Positions 1-7,929 of a stretch of 17,526 bases of DNA are shown piece by piece. The notes beneath the pieces are model-generated. The model worked only from the letters and a program-made list of their open reading frames with translations. It searched no databases and was not told where the DNA came from. This DNA is from Actinomycetes bacterium (lineage in GTDB: Bacteria; Actinomycetota; Actinomycetes; Actinomycetales; Actinomycetaceae): positions 1-17,526 of the forward strand of contig JAFAAX010000094.1 of NCBI GenBank assembly GCA_023426345.1. Direction: 5' to 3'. A program made the translations under genes and the position numbers. The stretch's first letter is position 1, and each line of letters begins with the position of its first letter.

Positions 1-838
1 GGGCGCGGTCGACGGCCGCGGAGGGGCGACGGGCGACACCGCTCATCGCGGTCGGCAGGACGCGCGACCAGGCGAGGAGCCCGAGGCCCAGCCCGCCCAG
101 CGCGACCACCGCCTGGCCGCACGCGGCCGCCCAGGACCCCGCATGAGCGGACAGCGCCACGCCCCAGGGGGCGCCCATGGGCGTCCAGGCGGCGATCCGG
201 CCCGCCTCGGCGAGCGTGTCGGGCGTGAGCGAGATCGTGGAGGCGGTCTGCATCCACAGGCCCATCGGGGCGACGACGATGAGGAAGAGGATCACGCCGA
301 CCACGGTGAGGAGATCGCGGGAGGCGGAGGACCCGGCCAGATGCGCGCCCAGCCATGTGGTGCATACCCGCGCCCAGGTGAAGACGGTGAGCAGCCCCAC
401 CGGCGCGCCGACCACGGCCACCAGGGCGGCCAGCGGGTCGCCGGAGACGGCCCACGCGACGGCGGGGACCAGGGCCGCCAGCGCGGAGAGGGCGCCCGCC
501 ACGCCGACCCCCGTGGCGACCACCAGGGCCAGGGCGAGTCGCGGCGAGGCCGGCAGGTAGGGGGCGAACTTCCGCGGGTCCAGCGTGTTGTCGATGCTGG
601 CGAACAGGACCGGGACGATCACCCATCCGGCGACCAGCGCGGCGCCCGCCACCACCAGCAGGGCGCCGACCGCGTCGCCGTTGCCGGTGGCGGCCCCGGC
701 CGCGGCGGAGGCGACGAGGACCGCGAGCATTCCCAGCCCCCACACCAGTCCGAGGACCACGGCGATCGTCGTGGAGGCCTGCCGGGTCATCGTGTTCCAC
801 GTGACGCGGGCCTTGAGGCGGATCAGCTGCGCAACCAC
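1..838 (-). CDS. ABC transporter permease, 3' end beyond the window
   Basis: An uninterrupted minus-strand frame of 279 codons runs from a GTG at 838 off the left edge. I translated it base by base and found no stop. The start overlaps the end of the upstream ATPase by 16 nt, with a GAGGG-like ribosome site inside the ATPase gene, so the two are probably translationally coupled. The protein is very hydrophobic with about six membrane segments: roughly residues 24-44 (IAVVLGLVWGLGML), 55-76, 98-130, 134-156, 178-198 and 240-262. This fits the first half of an ABC-2-like exporter permease. The sequence DNTLDPRKFAPYLP (about 79-92) sits in a loop. The substrate cannot be told; with a linked MarR regulator, export of a toxic compound or lipid is a guess. 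Family assignment rests on topology and neighbourhood. Confidence 0.8.
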   Translation of the reverse strand, partial: MVAQLIRLKARVTWNTMTRQASTTIAVVLGLVWGLGMLAVLVASAAAGAATGNGDAVGALLVVAGAALVAGWVIVPVLFASIDNTLDPRKFAPYLPASPRLALALVVATGVGVAGALSALAALVPAVAWAVSGDPLAALVAVVGAPVGLLTVFTWARVCTTWLGAHLAGSSASRDLLTVVGVILFLIVVAPMGLWMQTASTISLTPDTLAEAGRIAAWTPMGAPWGVALSAHAGSWAAACGQAVVALGGLGLGLLAWSRVLPTAMSGVARRPSAAVDRA

Positions 839-1665
839 GACAGGCCCTCATCCCCGTGCCGCCCGCCGACCAGCTGGGTGAAACGGTCGTCGAGGTCCAT
901 GCCGTCGGCGACCTGCTCGGTGGTCCCCGATACCAGGACCCGGCCGTGGTCGATGACGGCGACGTGGGTGCACAGCTTCTGGACGGTCGCCATCACGTGG
1001 CTGGAGAGGATGACGGTGCCGCCCCCGGCGACGAAGTCCAGGAGGATCTGGCGGATGTTCGCCGACGACACGGGGTCCACCGACTCGAAGGGCTCGTCCA
1101 GGACGACCACGCGCGGCCCGTGGATGAGGGCCGCGGCCAGCGCCGTCTTCTTCACCATGCCCGCCGAGTAGTCGGCGATGAGCGTGCGTCCGGCTCCGCC
1201 GAGGTCCAGGGCGGCCAGGAGCTCCGTCGTCCGCGCGCGGGCGGTCTCCCGGGGCAGGCCGTGGAGCATGCCGACGTGGGTGAGGAAGTCCGGGCCGGAC
1301 AGCTTGTCGAGGAGGCGCATCCCGTCGGGCATGACGCCGAGCAGCTGGGCGGCCGCCCGGCGGTCGGCGGCGGACGCCGCCCAGACGTCGCGGCCGTGGA
1401 CCAGGGCCGTCCCGCGGTCCGGCCGCAGCAGGCCGGTGGCCATGGTGAGCATCGTCGTCTTCCCGGCGCCGTTGGGGCCGACGATGCCGTAGAAGGATCC
1501 GGTGGGAATATCCAGGCTGAGGTCGGCCACGGCGATGAGGTTCGCGAAGACCTTGACCAGCCCGCGCATCGACAGCGCGACCTCCGCGGGCGCGGCGGGG
1601 ACAGCGGGCATGGCGGGGACGGCGGGCATGGCGGGGACGGCGGGCGGGATCGGAGCGGCGGTCAT
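823..1665 (-). CDS. ABC transporter ATP-binding protein (exporter type)
   Basis: This 280-residue cytoplasmic ATPase powers the adjacent permease. Walker A is GPNGAGKT (63-70), Walker B is VVVLDE (186-191) and the H-loop lies in SSHVM. The ABC signature is degenerate: YSAGM (166-170) in place of LSGGQ. Where a Q-loop glutamine is expected the sequence reads GVMPDG (110-115), so the Q is missing. Both features recur in some ABC-2 type ATPases (family knowledge). I chose the ATG at 1665 because GGAGG lies 5 nt upstream; a GTG two codons earlier lacks a site. The first 28 residues are a Pro/Ala/Val/Met low-complexity tail encoded by an 18-bp tandem repeat, ahead of the ABC domain. It lies 52 nt downstream of the marR-type gene and overlaps the permease, so a three-gene operon is likely. 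Confidence 0.9.
   Translation of the reverse strand: MTAAPIPPAVPAMPAVPAMPAVPAAPAEVALSMRGLVKVFANLIAVADLSLDIPTGSFYGIVGPNGAGKTTMLTMATGLLRPDRGTALVHGRDVWAASAADRRAAAQLLGVMPDGMRLLDKLSGPDFLTHVGMLHGLPRETARARTTELLAALDLGGAGRTLIADYSAGMVKKTALAAALIHGPRVVVLDEPFESVDPVSSANIRQILLDFVAGGGTVILSSHVMATVQKLCTHVAVIDHGRVLVSGTTEQVADGMDLDDRFTQLVGGRHGDEGLSWLRS
1603..1638 (-). repeat. 18-bp tandem repeat within the ATPase gene
   Basis: Two full copies (1603-1620, 1621-1638) differ at one base, with partial copies on both sides. They encode repeating Pro-Ala-Val-Pro-Ala-Met in the N-terminal tail of the ABC ATPase. The period is a multiple of three, so changes in copy number would keep the reading frame. Confidence 0.85.
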
Positions 1666-1717
1666 CGGCACCTCCAGAGGGGATCGCCTTCCCGCAGCTT
1701 ATCCGGGGTGGCCGGCC

Positions 1718-2248
1718 TCAGTCCTCGTCCTCGAAGGGGAGGAGCAGCCCGCGCAGCAGGGAGGCCAGGCGCGCGGAGTCCTCCACGGACAGGGGCGCCA
1801 GTATCCGGGCCTCGCAGTCGAGCAGCGCGATGAGCGCCGTGTCGACGCGGCGGCGGCCGGTCTCCGTCAACGTCACCAGGACGGTGCGCCGATCGTCGGG
1901 GGAGGGGGAGCGCACCACCAGTCCCTCGCGCTCCAGCCGGTCGATGCGGTTCGTGGTGGTGCCCGACGACACCATGAGCTCGTTCATCAGGGCGCCCGGC
2001 GTCAGGGCGTAGGGCTCTCCGGCCCGGCGTAGGGAGGCCAGGACGTCGAATTGCCAGGGCTCCAGCTGATGGTCGGAGAAGGCCGCGCGCCGCTCCAGGT
2101 CGAGGCGCCGGGCGAGGCGCGTGACGCGGGACAGCACGCTCATCGGCGAGGTGTCGAGGTCGGGGCGCTCGACGGACCAGGCGGCGACGATGCGGTCGAC
2201 CTCGTCGGCGCGCGCGTCCTCGCGGCGGCCGTCCGGGGAATTCCTCAT
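1718..2248 (-). CDS. MarR-family transcriptional regulator
   Basis: This 176-residue protein has the MarR winged-helix layout. A helical N-terminal region (LSRVTRLARRLDLERRAAF) is followed by LEPWQFDVLASLRRAG, a recognition helix in MNELMVSSGTTTNRIDRLE, and the wing GLVVRSPSPDDRRTVLVTLT. DDRR in the wing is a family hallmark. A longer reading from 2287 is possible, but it would place the start upstream of the -10 box and read through the operator-like palindrome. The ATG at 2248 sits 6 nt after TATCTT, as in leaderless actinobacterial transcripts. MarR proteins are dimers, usually released from DNA by a small ligand. It is first in an apparent operon with an ABC exporter and probably controls that operon and itself. 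Confidence 0.9.
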   Translation of the reverse strand: MRNSPDGRREDARADEVDRIVAAWSVERPDLDTSPMSVLSRVTRLARRLDLERRAAFSDHQLEPWQFDVLASLRRAGEPYALTPGALMNELMVSSGTTTNRIDRLEREGLVVRSPSPDDRRTVLVTLTETGRRRVDTALIALLDCEARILAPLSVEDSARLASLLRGLLLPFEDED

Positions 2249-2254
2249 AGTGTG

Positions 2255-2272
2255 AAGATACTCGATATCGAG
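2255..2272 (-). promoter_or_regulatory. Leaderless promoter and probable MarR operator
   Basis: On the minus strand a perfect 12-bp palindrome CTCGATATCGAG (2261-2272) abuts the -10 box TATCTT (2260-2255). After six more nt comes the ATG at 2248. The palindrome lies in the spacer between -10 and the expected -35, where a bound dimer would block RNA polymerase. Palindromic AT-centred sites of this length are typical MarR operators (family knowledge). That this regulator binds here is an inference. No good -35 hexamer is visible. Confidence 0.6.
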
Positions 2273-2321
2273 AGAACTGGCGGTCACGGTGTGGGACGCC
2301 GGTTTCCACCATCCGGACGAT

Positions 2322-2385
2322 CGTCAAGAATTGTTGGTAATTGAATCTTCTATTCGTATATTGCTCGTCAAGACACGGTCAAGTT
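2322..2385 (+). promoter_or_regulatory. livK: Promoter region of livK with repeated CGTCAAG sites
   Basis: The stretch is markedly AT-rich for this genome. TTGGTA (2334-2339) and TATATT (2357-2362) lie 17 bp apart and form a plausible promoter about 80 nt ahead of the livK start. CGTCAAGA occurs at 2322-2329 and again at 2366-2373, exactly 44 bp (about four helical turns) apart. A related GGTCAAGTTC follows at 2378. The repeats bracket the promoter and could be sites for a regulator responding to nitrogen or amino acids. No regulator can be named from sequence. Confidence 0.5.
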
Positions 2386-2448
2386 CTTGATGGCGGTGTC
2401 TCTGGTGGTTCCGTCCCTCGCAGCCTCCCCCGTCCACAGGAGCCCTTC

Positions 2449-3741
2449 ATGACCGCTGATTCGCGACACCCGTCCCTCTCCACCCCTCGACTGCTTCGAG
2501 CCTCCGCCCTGGGGGCGGTCTCGTTGCTCGCGCTGGCGGCCTGCTCGTCGGGCGGCGGCTCGGCGTCCGACGACGCCGCGTCGGGCAGCGGAGGCGGGTC
2601 CTCCGGCGACCTCGCACTGTCGATCGGCACGATCCTGCCGCAGACCGGATCCCTCTCCACGCTCGGTCCGCCCGAGATCGCCGGTGTCGACCTGGCCGTG
2701 AAGGAGATCAACGACGCCGCCAAGGGCGTGACGCTCACCGCGACCCACACCGACTCCGGGGACACGACGACGAACCTGGCCAGCCAGTCCGCCACGTCGC
2801 TGCTGTCCCAGGGGGTCTCCGCGATCATCGGCGCGGCGTCCTCGGGCGTGTCGATGACGATCATCGACCAGATCACCCAGGCGGGCGTCGTCATGATCTC
2901 CCCGGCCAACACCTCACCGGACTTCTCCACCTATGACGACGACGGCTTCTACTGGCGCACCGCCCCCTCCGACGTCCTCCAGGGCCAGATCCTGGGCAAC
3001 AAGATCATCGAGGACGGCAAGAAGAACGTGTCGATCCTCTACATGAACGACCCCTACGGGATCGGTCTGTCGGAGAATATCGCGAAGACCCTCGAGGCGG
3101 CCGGCGTGACCGTCGCCGCGAACCTCACCTACGATCCGGCGGCGTCCAACTTCACCTCGGAGGTCGGGCAGGTCCTGGCGCCGGGTCCGGACGCCGTGGT
3201 CGTGGTGGGTTTCGAGGAGTCCAAGGTGATCTTCTCCAACCTGGCGACCGAAGGCTACGACTTCGCCAACGTCTACGGGACGGATGGCAACTACGGGCTC
3301 ATGCAGCCCGGGGACGAGCCCGACATCGCCGGCGCCCAGTTCTCCAGCCCCGGTGTCAAGGCCTCGGACGACTTCCAGAGTCGCCTGCAGGATCTGGTGA
3401 AGTCGCAGGGGGCGGACCCGCTGACGGTCTTCACCTACGCCCCCGAGTCCTACGACGCGGTGGTCCTCACCGCGCTCGCCGCCCTGCAAGGCGGCGCGAC
3501 CGACGGCGCGACGATCCGCGACAACCTCGAATCCGTCTCCAAGGACGGCACGACGTGCACGACCTTCGCCGAGTGCGCCGATCTGATCGCCGCCGGAACG
3601 GACGTCGACTACGACGGCCTGTCGGGTCCGATCTCGTTCGGCGACAACGGCGACGTCACGGAGGCCACGGTGTCGATCTACCAGTACACCACCGGCAACG
3701 AGTCCGAGTGGATCGACGGCGTGGAGGGCAAGCTCAGCTGA
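2449..3741 (+). CDS. livK: Branched-chain amino acid type ABC transporter binding lipoprotein
   Basis: This 430-residue extracytoplasmic solute-binding protein belongs to the Peripla_BP_6 (LivK-like) family. The ATG at 2449 has AGGAG six nt upstream; the open frame extends 36 codons further upstream without a ribosome site. A twin-segment signal ends in the lipobox LAAC with the lipidated Cys at 32, then a Ser/Gly linker (SSGGGSASDD). The mature part opens with IGTILPQTGSLSTLGPP, the typical first strand and ligand-contacting loop. Middle motifs (VSAIIGAASSGVSM, FYWRTAPSD, NDPYGIGLSENI, YAPESYDAVV) match the two-lobed fold. The partner permeases and ATPases are on the opposite strand at 5114-9387 and converge on it. 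The substrate could be Leu/Ile/Val or another amide or amino acid; the family is broad. Confidence 0.9.
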   Translation: MTADSRHPSLSTPRLLRASALGAVSLLALAACSSGGGSASDDAASGSGGGSSGDLALSIGTILPQTGSLSTLGPPEIAGVDLAVKEINDAAKGVTLTATHTDSGDTTTNLASQSATSLLSQGVSAIIGAASSGVSMTIIDQITQAGVVMISPANTSPDFSTYDDDGFYWRTAPSDVLQGQILGNKIIEDGKKNVSILYMNDPYGIGLSENIAKTLEAAGVTVAANLTYDPAASNFTSEVGQVLAPGPDAVVVVGFEESKVIFSNLATEGYDFANVYGTDGNYGLMQPGDEPDIAGAQFSSPGVKASDDFQSRLQDLVKSQGADPLTVFTYAPESYDAVVLTALAALQGGATDGATIRDNLESVSKDGTTCTTFAECADLIAAGTDVDYDGLSGPISFGDNGDVTEATVSIYQYTTGNESEWIDGVEGKLS

Positions 3742-3754
3742 GCGCCCCTCGCTG

Positions 3755-3810
3755 GACCCCCTCGCGCCGGCCACCTCCCCTCACCCGGGGGCGGCCAGCG
3801 CGAGGGGGTC
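3755..3810 (+). terminator. Stem-loop downstream of livK
   Basis: An 18-bp inverted repeat (3755-3772 with 3793-3810) has one C-A mismatch and a 20-nt loop, beginning 14 nt after the livK stop. It is very GC-rich and has no T-run, as usual in high-GC actinobacteria. It probably ends livK transcription, and perhaps that of the convergent gene as well. Confidence 0.75.
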
Positions 3811-3844
3811 GCCCTCGTCCGCCCCTCCCCCCGCCCCTCCCCGC

Positions 3845-3897
3845 GACTTCGGTGCTGTTTCCCCGCCAGTTCGGTGCTGTTTCCCCGCGACTTCGGT
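3845..3897 (+). repeat. 22-bp direct repeat array, three cores (copy 1)
   Basis: The core [GC]A[GC]TTCGGT occurs at 3845, 3867 and 3889, exactly 22 bp apart, separated by 13-nt spacers reading GCTGTTTCCCCGC. The last core ends one base before the stop codon of the minus-strand gene at 3898. The array is 53 bp long and is the mirror image of the one at 5015-5067. A C-rich tract lies just outside it. Confidence 0.9.
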
Positions 3898-4914
3898 TCA
3901 TCGTCCGAATCGGCGCTCCTCCGAGCGGGTCCACAGCGCTCGGATTCCATGCGGGGCGCGGGTCTGCCCGATCGTGCTGTCGAGCATGTCGAGGATCGCG
4001 GGCGTGTCGGCGACGTCATGGGCCGAGAGGTTGACCAGACCGGTTCCGGTGTCCCGGATGCTGTCGTCTCGGGCCGCCTGGTCGCTCCGATACCGGGCGC
4101 CTTCGGGGCCTTCGTACTTGACGTCCCCCGAGATGTCGAAGCCCACATTGGCTCGCCGGCACCCGAAGTCGGTCCACCGATCACCGGATCGGGTCCGGAC
4201 CCGCATCTGCGGCTCGATGTCGAAGTAGCCGGCAGCCAGCGCCTTGCGGTGGAACTCGCTCTCGGAGGGGGACTCCGCGAACGGCTGGGAGGTCCTCAGG
4301 ATCTCCTTCGCCTGACGCACTCCTCGGCGTCCGTGCAGGTCCTCCAGCCAGCCGAACATCGGATCGATGAATGCCTGCCATCTCCGTTCCAGCTCGCCGC
4401 GGTCCTCCTGCCGCCAGGTCTCCGTGCGGCCGATTGCGACAGGAGCCAAGGACTCGACCGCGACTTTGCCGTCATCGGGTCCCAAGAAGCGCGCGCTCAT
4501 GAAGACGGTCTGGGCGAGATCCGTCACTGTGATCCCATCGATGACCGCGAGGCGCTCGGTGTCGATGGCCATGGTGTGGCCCTCGACGGAACGTCCGTCC
4601 AGCCGGATCCGCCGCTGCTTCCTCGTGAGATGCCGGAACGGGGTGCCCCGGGCCGCAACGCCCTGCGGCCGCCAGGGCAGGTGGATCTGGGCCTGGTCCT
4701 CCGAATGCCACAGCGCCCCGCCCCACAGGAGAACGGCGCTCTGCAGGACGGCGACGCCGCCGTGCGTGTGCTCGATGGCCGAGTGCAACCGGGCGTTGTG
4801 GACGAGCCGGTCCCGCTCCCACCATGTGCCGCCGACGGGCAGGTCGATCTCCTCCCCGGGCCGGACCGGAAAGGGGCGAGTCAGTTCGGTTCGTGTCGTC
4901 TCGATGAAGTCCAT
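3898..4914 (-). CDS. AbiEi/DUF559-like protein, predicted PD-(D/E)XK nuclease-like C-terminus
   Basis: This 338-residue cytosolic protein lacks signal or membrane segments. Residues about 55-160 (AVLLWGGALWH, GHTMAI, LAVIDGITVTDLAQTVF) resemble the AbiEi-like region found ahead of DUF559 domains in many actinobacterial proteins. Residues about 216-300 resemble the DUF559/Vsr-like fold: SESEFHRKAL, RWTDFG with D249, then FDISGDVKY. Most relatives have an EYDG-type sequence in the last block; here Glu is Asp260 and the following Asp is Ser262, while Lys266 is kept, so catalysis is uncertain. The ATG at 4914 has no clear ribosome site. The gene stands alone between the convergent livK and livF and is bracketed by inverted 22-bp repeat arrays, which suggests arrival as a unit. 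Function is unknown; a nuclease or a DNA-binding antitoxin-like role are both possible. Confidence 0.65.
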   Translation of the reverse strand: MDFIETTRTELTRPFPVRPGEEIDLPVGGTWWERDRLVHNARLHSAIEHTHGGVAVLQSAVLLWGGALWHSEDQAQIHLPWRPQGVAARGTPFRHLTRKQRRIRLDGRSVEGHTMAIDTERLAVIDGITVTDLAQTVFMSARFLGPDDGKVAVESLAPVAIGRTETWRQEDRGELERRWQAFIDPMFGWLEDLHGRRGVRQAKEILRTSQPFAESPSESEFHRKALAAGYFDIEPQMRVRTRSGDRWTDFGCRRANVGFDISGDVKYEGPEGARYRSDQAARDDSIRDTGTGLVNLSAHDVADTPAILDMLDSTIGQTRAPHGIRALWTRSEERRFGR

Positions 4915-4967
4915 GTCATTGAGACTGGTCCATGCGGCGCCCCGTCACGACCCGGATCGTTGAGAAC

Positions 4968-5004
4968 TGTGGATAACTACCGGATTCGCCGCGGTTGTGG
5001 ATAG
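4968..5004 (-). other. Two DnaA-box-like sites upstream of the DUF559-like gene
   Basis: The complement of 4968-4976 reads TTATCCACA, a perfect consensus DnaA box. The complement of 4996-5004 reads CTATCCACA, one mismatch away. They share orientation and lie 28 bp apart in a locally AT-richer stretch between the gene start and the repeat array at 5015. DnaA binding is an inference from sequence only. They could instead be part of the gene's promoter. Confidence 0.45.
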
Positions 5005-5014
5005 CTGCTTCCCT

Positions 5015-5067
5015 ACCGAAGTCGCGGGAAAAGAGCACCGAAGTCGGCGAAGAAGAGCACCGAAGTC
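5015..5067 (-). repeat. 22-bp direct repeat array, three cores (copy 2, inverted)
   Basis: The complement of the core, ACCGAAGTC, occurs at 5015, 5037 and 5059, exactly 22 bp apart. Spacers on the minus strand read GCTCTTCTTCGCC and GCTCTTTTCCCGC. It is inverted relative to the array at 3845. The outer ends (3839-3856 and 5056-5073) are 18-bp perfect inverted repeats beginning CCCCGCGACTTCGG. Confidence 0.9.
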
Positions 5068-5113
5068 GCGGGGGCGCGGGCGCGGGCCGGGGCGCGAGGC
5101 GGGCGGGGGAGGG

Positions 5114-5843
<730 letters not shown>

Positions 5844-5851
<8 letters not shown>

Positions 5852-6872
5852 GGCGGTCCCCCTTCCGGGCTCCGGCCGCGGCGGCGCCCGCGTACTCGGC
5901 GCGGATCTCGTCGACGACCTCGTGGAGGTCTCGGTCCATGTGGGCGCCCAGGTAGGCGTCGACGACGACGGGGTCGTTCATGACCTCGTCGGGAACGCCC
6001 TCGGCGACCACCTGGCCCTGGGCCATCACGATCACCCAGTCGGCGATCGCCTGGACCATGTGCATGTCGTGCTCGACGAAGACGACGGTCATGCCCTGCT
6101 CTTTGAGCCGGACGATGTGGCCCAGCAGGGACTGGACCAGCGCGGGGTTCACGCCCGCCATCGGCTCGTCCAGCATGACCAGTTGCGGCTCCGACATCAG
6201 GGCGCGGGCCATCTCCAGCAGCTTGCGCTGGCCGCCGGACATCGACAGCGCCAGGTCGTCGCGCTTCTCGGAGAGCCTGAACTGCTCCAGCAGTTCCAGG
6301 GCGCGCCGCTCGATCGCGGTCTCCTGGGAGCGCCACAGCGGGGGCAGCAGCGCGCTCCAGAAGTGCTCGCCGCGCTGGTCCCGCGCCCCCAGCTTCATCG
6401 AGTCCAGCACCGTGAGCCCGCCGAACGCCTTGGTGAGCTGGAACGTCCGGACCTGCCCCTGTCGGGCCATCTTCCAGGCGGGCACGCCCGAGATCTGCGT
6501 TCCGTCGAACGACCATTCTCCGCGGTCGGGCCGGTCGAAGCCGGTGAGCAGATTGAAGAACGTCGTCTTGCCGGCGCCGTTGGGCCCGATGAGGGCCGTG
6601 ATGGCGTGGCGGGGGATCTCGACGTGGGCGACGTCGACGGCGACCAGTCCGCCGAAGGTCTTCCGCACGCTGTCGGCGACCACGATCGGGTCGGCCTTCG
6701 CGCATCCGGGGCCCGCCGCCGCTCCCGTCCACAACGGGTCGGGCAGGGGGAACGCCGCGCCGGCCGCGCCGGCGTCGCCCTCGTCATGGGCGTCGACGAG
6801 GGCGGACGCGGGTTCCGCGGGGGCCGGGTCGGCGGGGGCGTCCGGGGTGGGGGACAGGCGGGGATCACGCAT
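5844..6872 (-). CDS. livG: Branched-chain amino acid ABC transporter ATPase LivG
   Basis: This 342-residue protein is longer than usual LivG (about 255-270). The excess is an Ala/Pro/Asp-rich N-terminal tail of about 62 residues, probably disordered. The ABC domain starts near DPIVVADSVRKTFGG. Walker A is GPNGAGKT (96-103), FQ (144-145) is the Q-loop, MSGGQ (211-215) the signature, LVMLDEP (231-237) Walker B and H268 the switch His. The PMAGVNP text is LivG-typical. A second extension of about 25 Ala/Arg-rich residues closes the protein. The long start is supported because its ATG overlaps the livM stop in ATGCGTGA, the same 8-nt overlap as at livG/livF. Confidence 0.93.
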
Positions 6873-7845
6873 TGAACAGCACCTCCGACTTCCTTCCGAA
6901 GATCCCCTGGGGGCGGAAGATCACCAGGAGCATGAGCGCCAGGCCGACCAGCATGTAGCGGATCTGGCCCGCCTGGAGGGTGGTGATGGGCAGGATCCCG
7001 TGGGAGACGCCCAGGGCGACGAACCCGTCGGTGAGCGCCAGGATCGCCCAGAACAGCATCGAGCCGACGATCGGGCCCAGGACGGTCGCGGCGCCTCCGA
7101 GCAGCAGGATCGCCCAGAGGAAGAAGGTCGTCTGCGTCCCGTAGTTGTCCGGCTGGAGGGAGGTCGGCATGATCGCGAAGATCGCGCTCAGGCCGGCCAG
7201 CACGCCGCCGATGACGAGCACCTGCATCTTGTAGGAGAAGACGTTCTTGCCCAGTGCCCGCACGGCGTCCTCGTTCTCCCGGATGCCGGTGACGACGCGG
7301 CCCCAGGGCGAGCGCATGAGTTGCCAGACGAACAGGGCCGCGAGGATCACCACCGTCCAGGCGACCAGGCGCACCCAGATCGCGTCCGCGTTGTAGCGGA
7401 TCGTCCCCATGGTCCAGGAGAAGTCCTCGGGCAGGGGGTTCATCGCGTAGAAGTCCGCGCCCGACCGGTTGATGCCGGTGGACCCGCCCGTCCAGCGCTC
7501 CAGCTCGGGGGAGCGCACGATGAGGCGGACGATCTCGGCGGTGCCGATCGTGACGATCGACAGGTAGTCGGCGCGCAGGCGCAGAGTGGGGATGCCCAGC
7601 AGCAGGGCCAGGATCGTCGCTCCGAGGACGGCGGCCAGCACGCACGCCCAGAACGGCAGGTCGAACGCGACCGCGCACACGGCGAAGGCGTAGCCGCCGA
7701 CCGCCATGAATCCCGCCTGGCCGAAGTTGAGCAGGCCGGTGTAGCCGAAGTGGACGGCGAGTCCCAGGGTCGCCAACGCATACGCGGCGGTCTGGGGGGT
7801 GAACAGCTCGCCGGCGGCGACCAGGAGGAAGTTCCACTGTCCCAT
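6865..7845 (-). CDS. livM: Branched-chain amino acid ABC transporter permease LivM
   Basis: This 326-residue integral membrane protein has many hydrophobic segments. LivM hallmarks are LNFGQAGFMAVGGYAFA near the N-terminus, the coupling-helix region SPWGRVVTGIRENEDAVRALGKN, and the C-terminal MLLVIFRPQGIFG. The ATG at 7845 is preceded by GGAAAGG about 10 nt away. A G/C-rich gap of 84 bp separates it from livH, the widest spacing in the operon. Together with LivH it forms the substrate pathway across the membrane. Nothing in the sequence narrows the substrate. Confidence 0.93.
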   Translation of the reverse strand: MGQWNFLLVAAGELFTPQTAAYALATLGLAVHFGYTGLLNFGQAGFMAVGGYAFAVCAVAFDLPFWACVLAAVLGATILALLLGIPTLRLRADYLSIVTIGTAEIVRLIVRSPELERWTGGSTGINRSGADFYAMNPLPEDFSWTMGTIRYNADAIWVRLVAWTVVILAALFVWQLMRSPWGRVVTGIRENEDAVRALGKNVFSYKMQVLVIGGVLAGLSAIFAIMPTSLQPDNYGTQTTFFLWAILLLGGAATVLGPIVGSMLFWAILALTDGFVALGVSHGILPITTLQAGQIRYMLVGLALMLLVIFRPQGIFGRKSEVLFNA

Positions 7846-7929
7846 GTCGTTGCTGCCTTTCCGGTGTCGGGGCGACGCCGCGGGGGAGGGATTGTGTCGT
7901 GTGGGCGGGGGAGGGGGCGGGGGCGGGCC

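Noticed and set aside
143..1171. Plus-strand frame at the left edge
   Set aside because: Antisense to the permease and ATPase; its composition is shadow-like.
3845..5067. CRISPR-like array
   Set aside because: Only three units, the whole 22-bp period is semi-conserved, and there are no unique spacers and no cas genes.
4968..5067. Complete plasmid-type replication origin
   Set aside because: No rep gene or partition gene is present, and the surroundings are chromosomal housekeeping genes. Kept only as a finding about sites.
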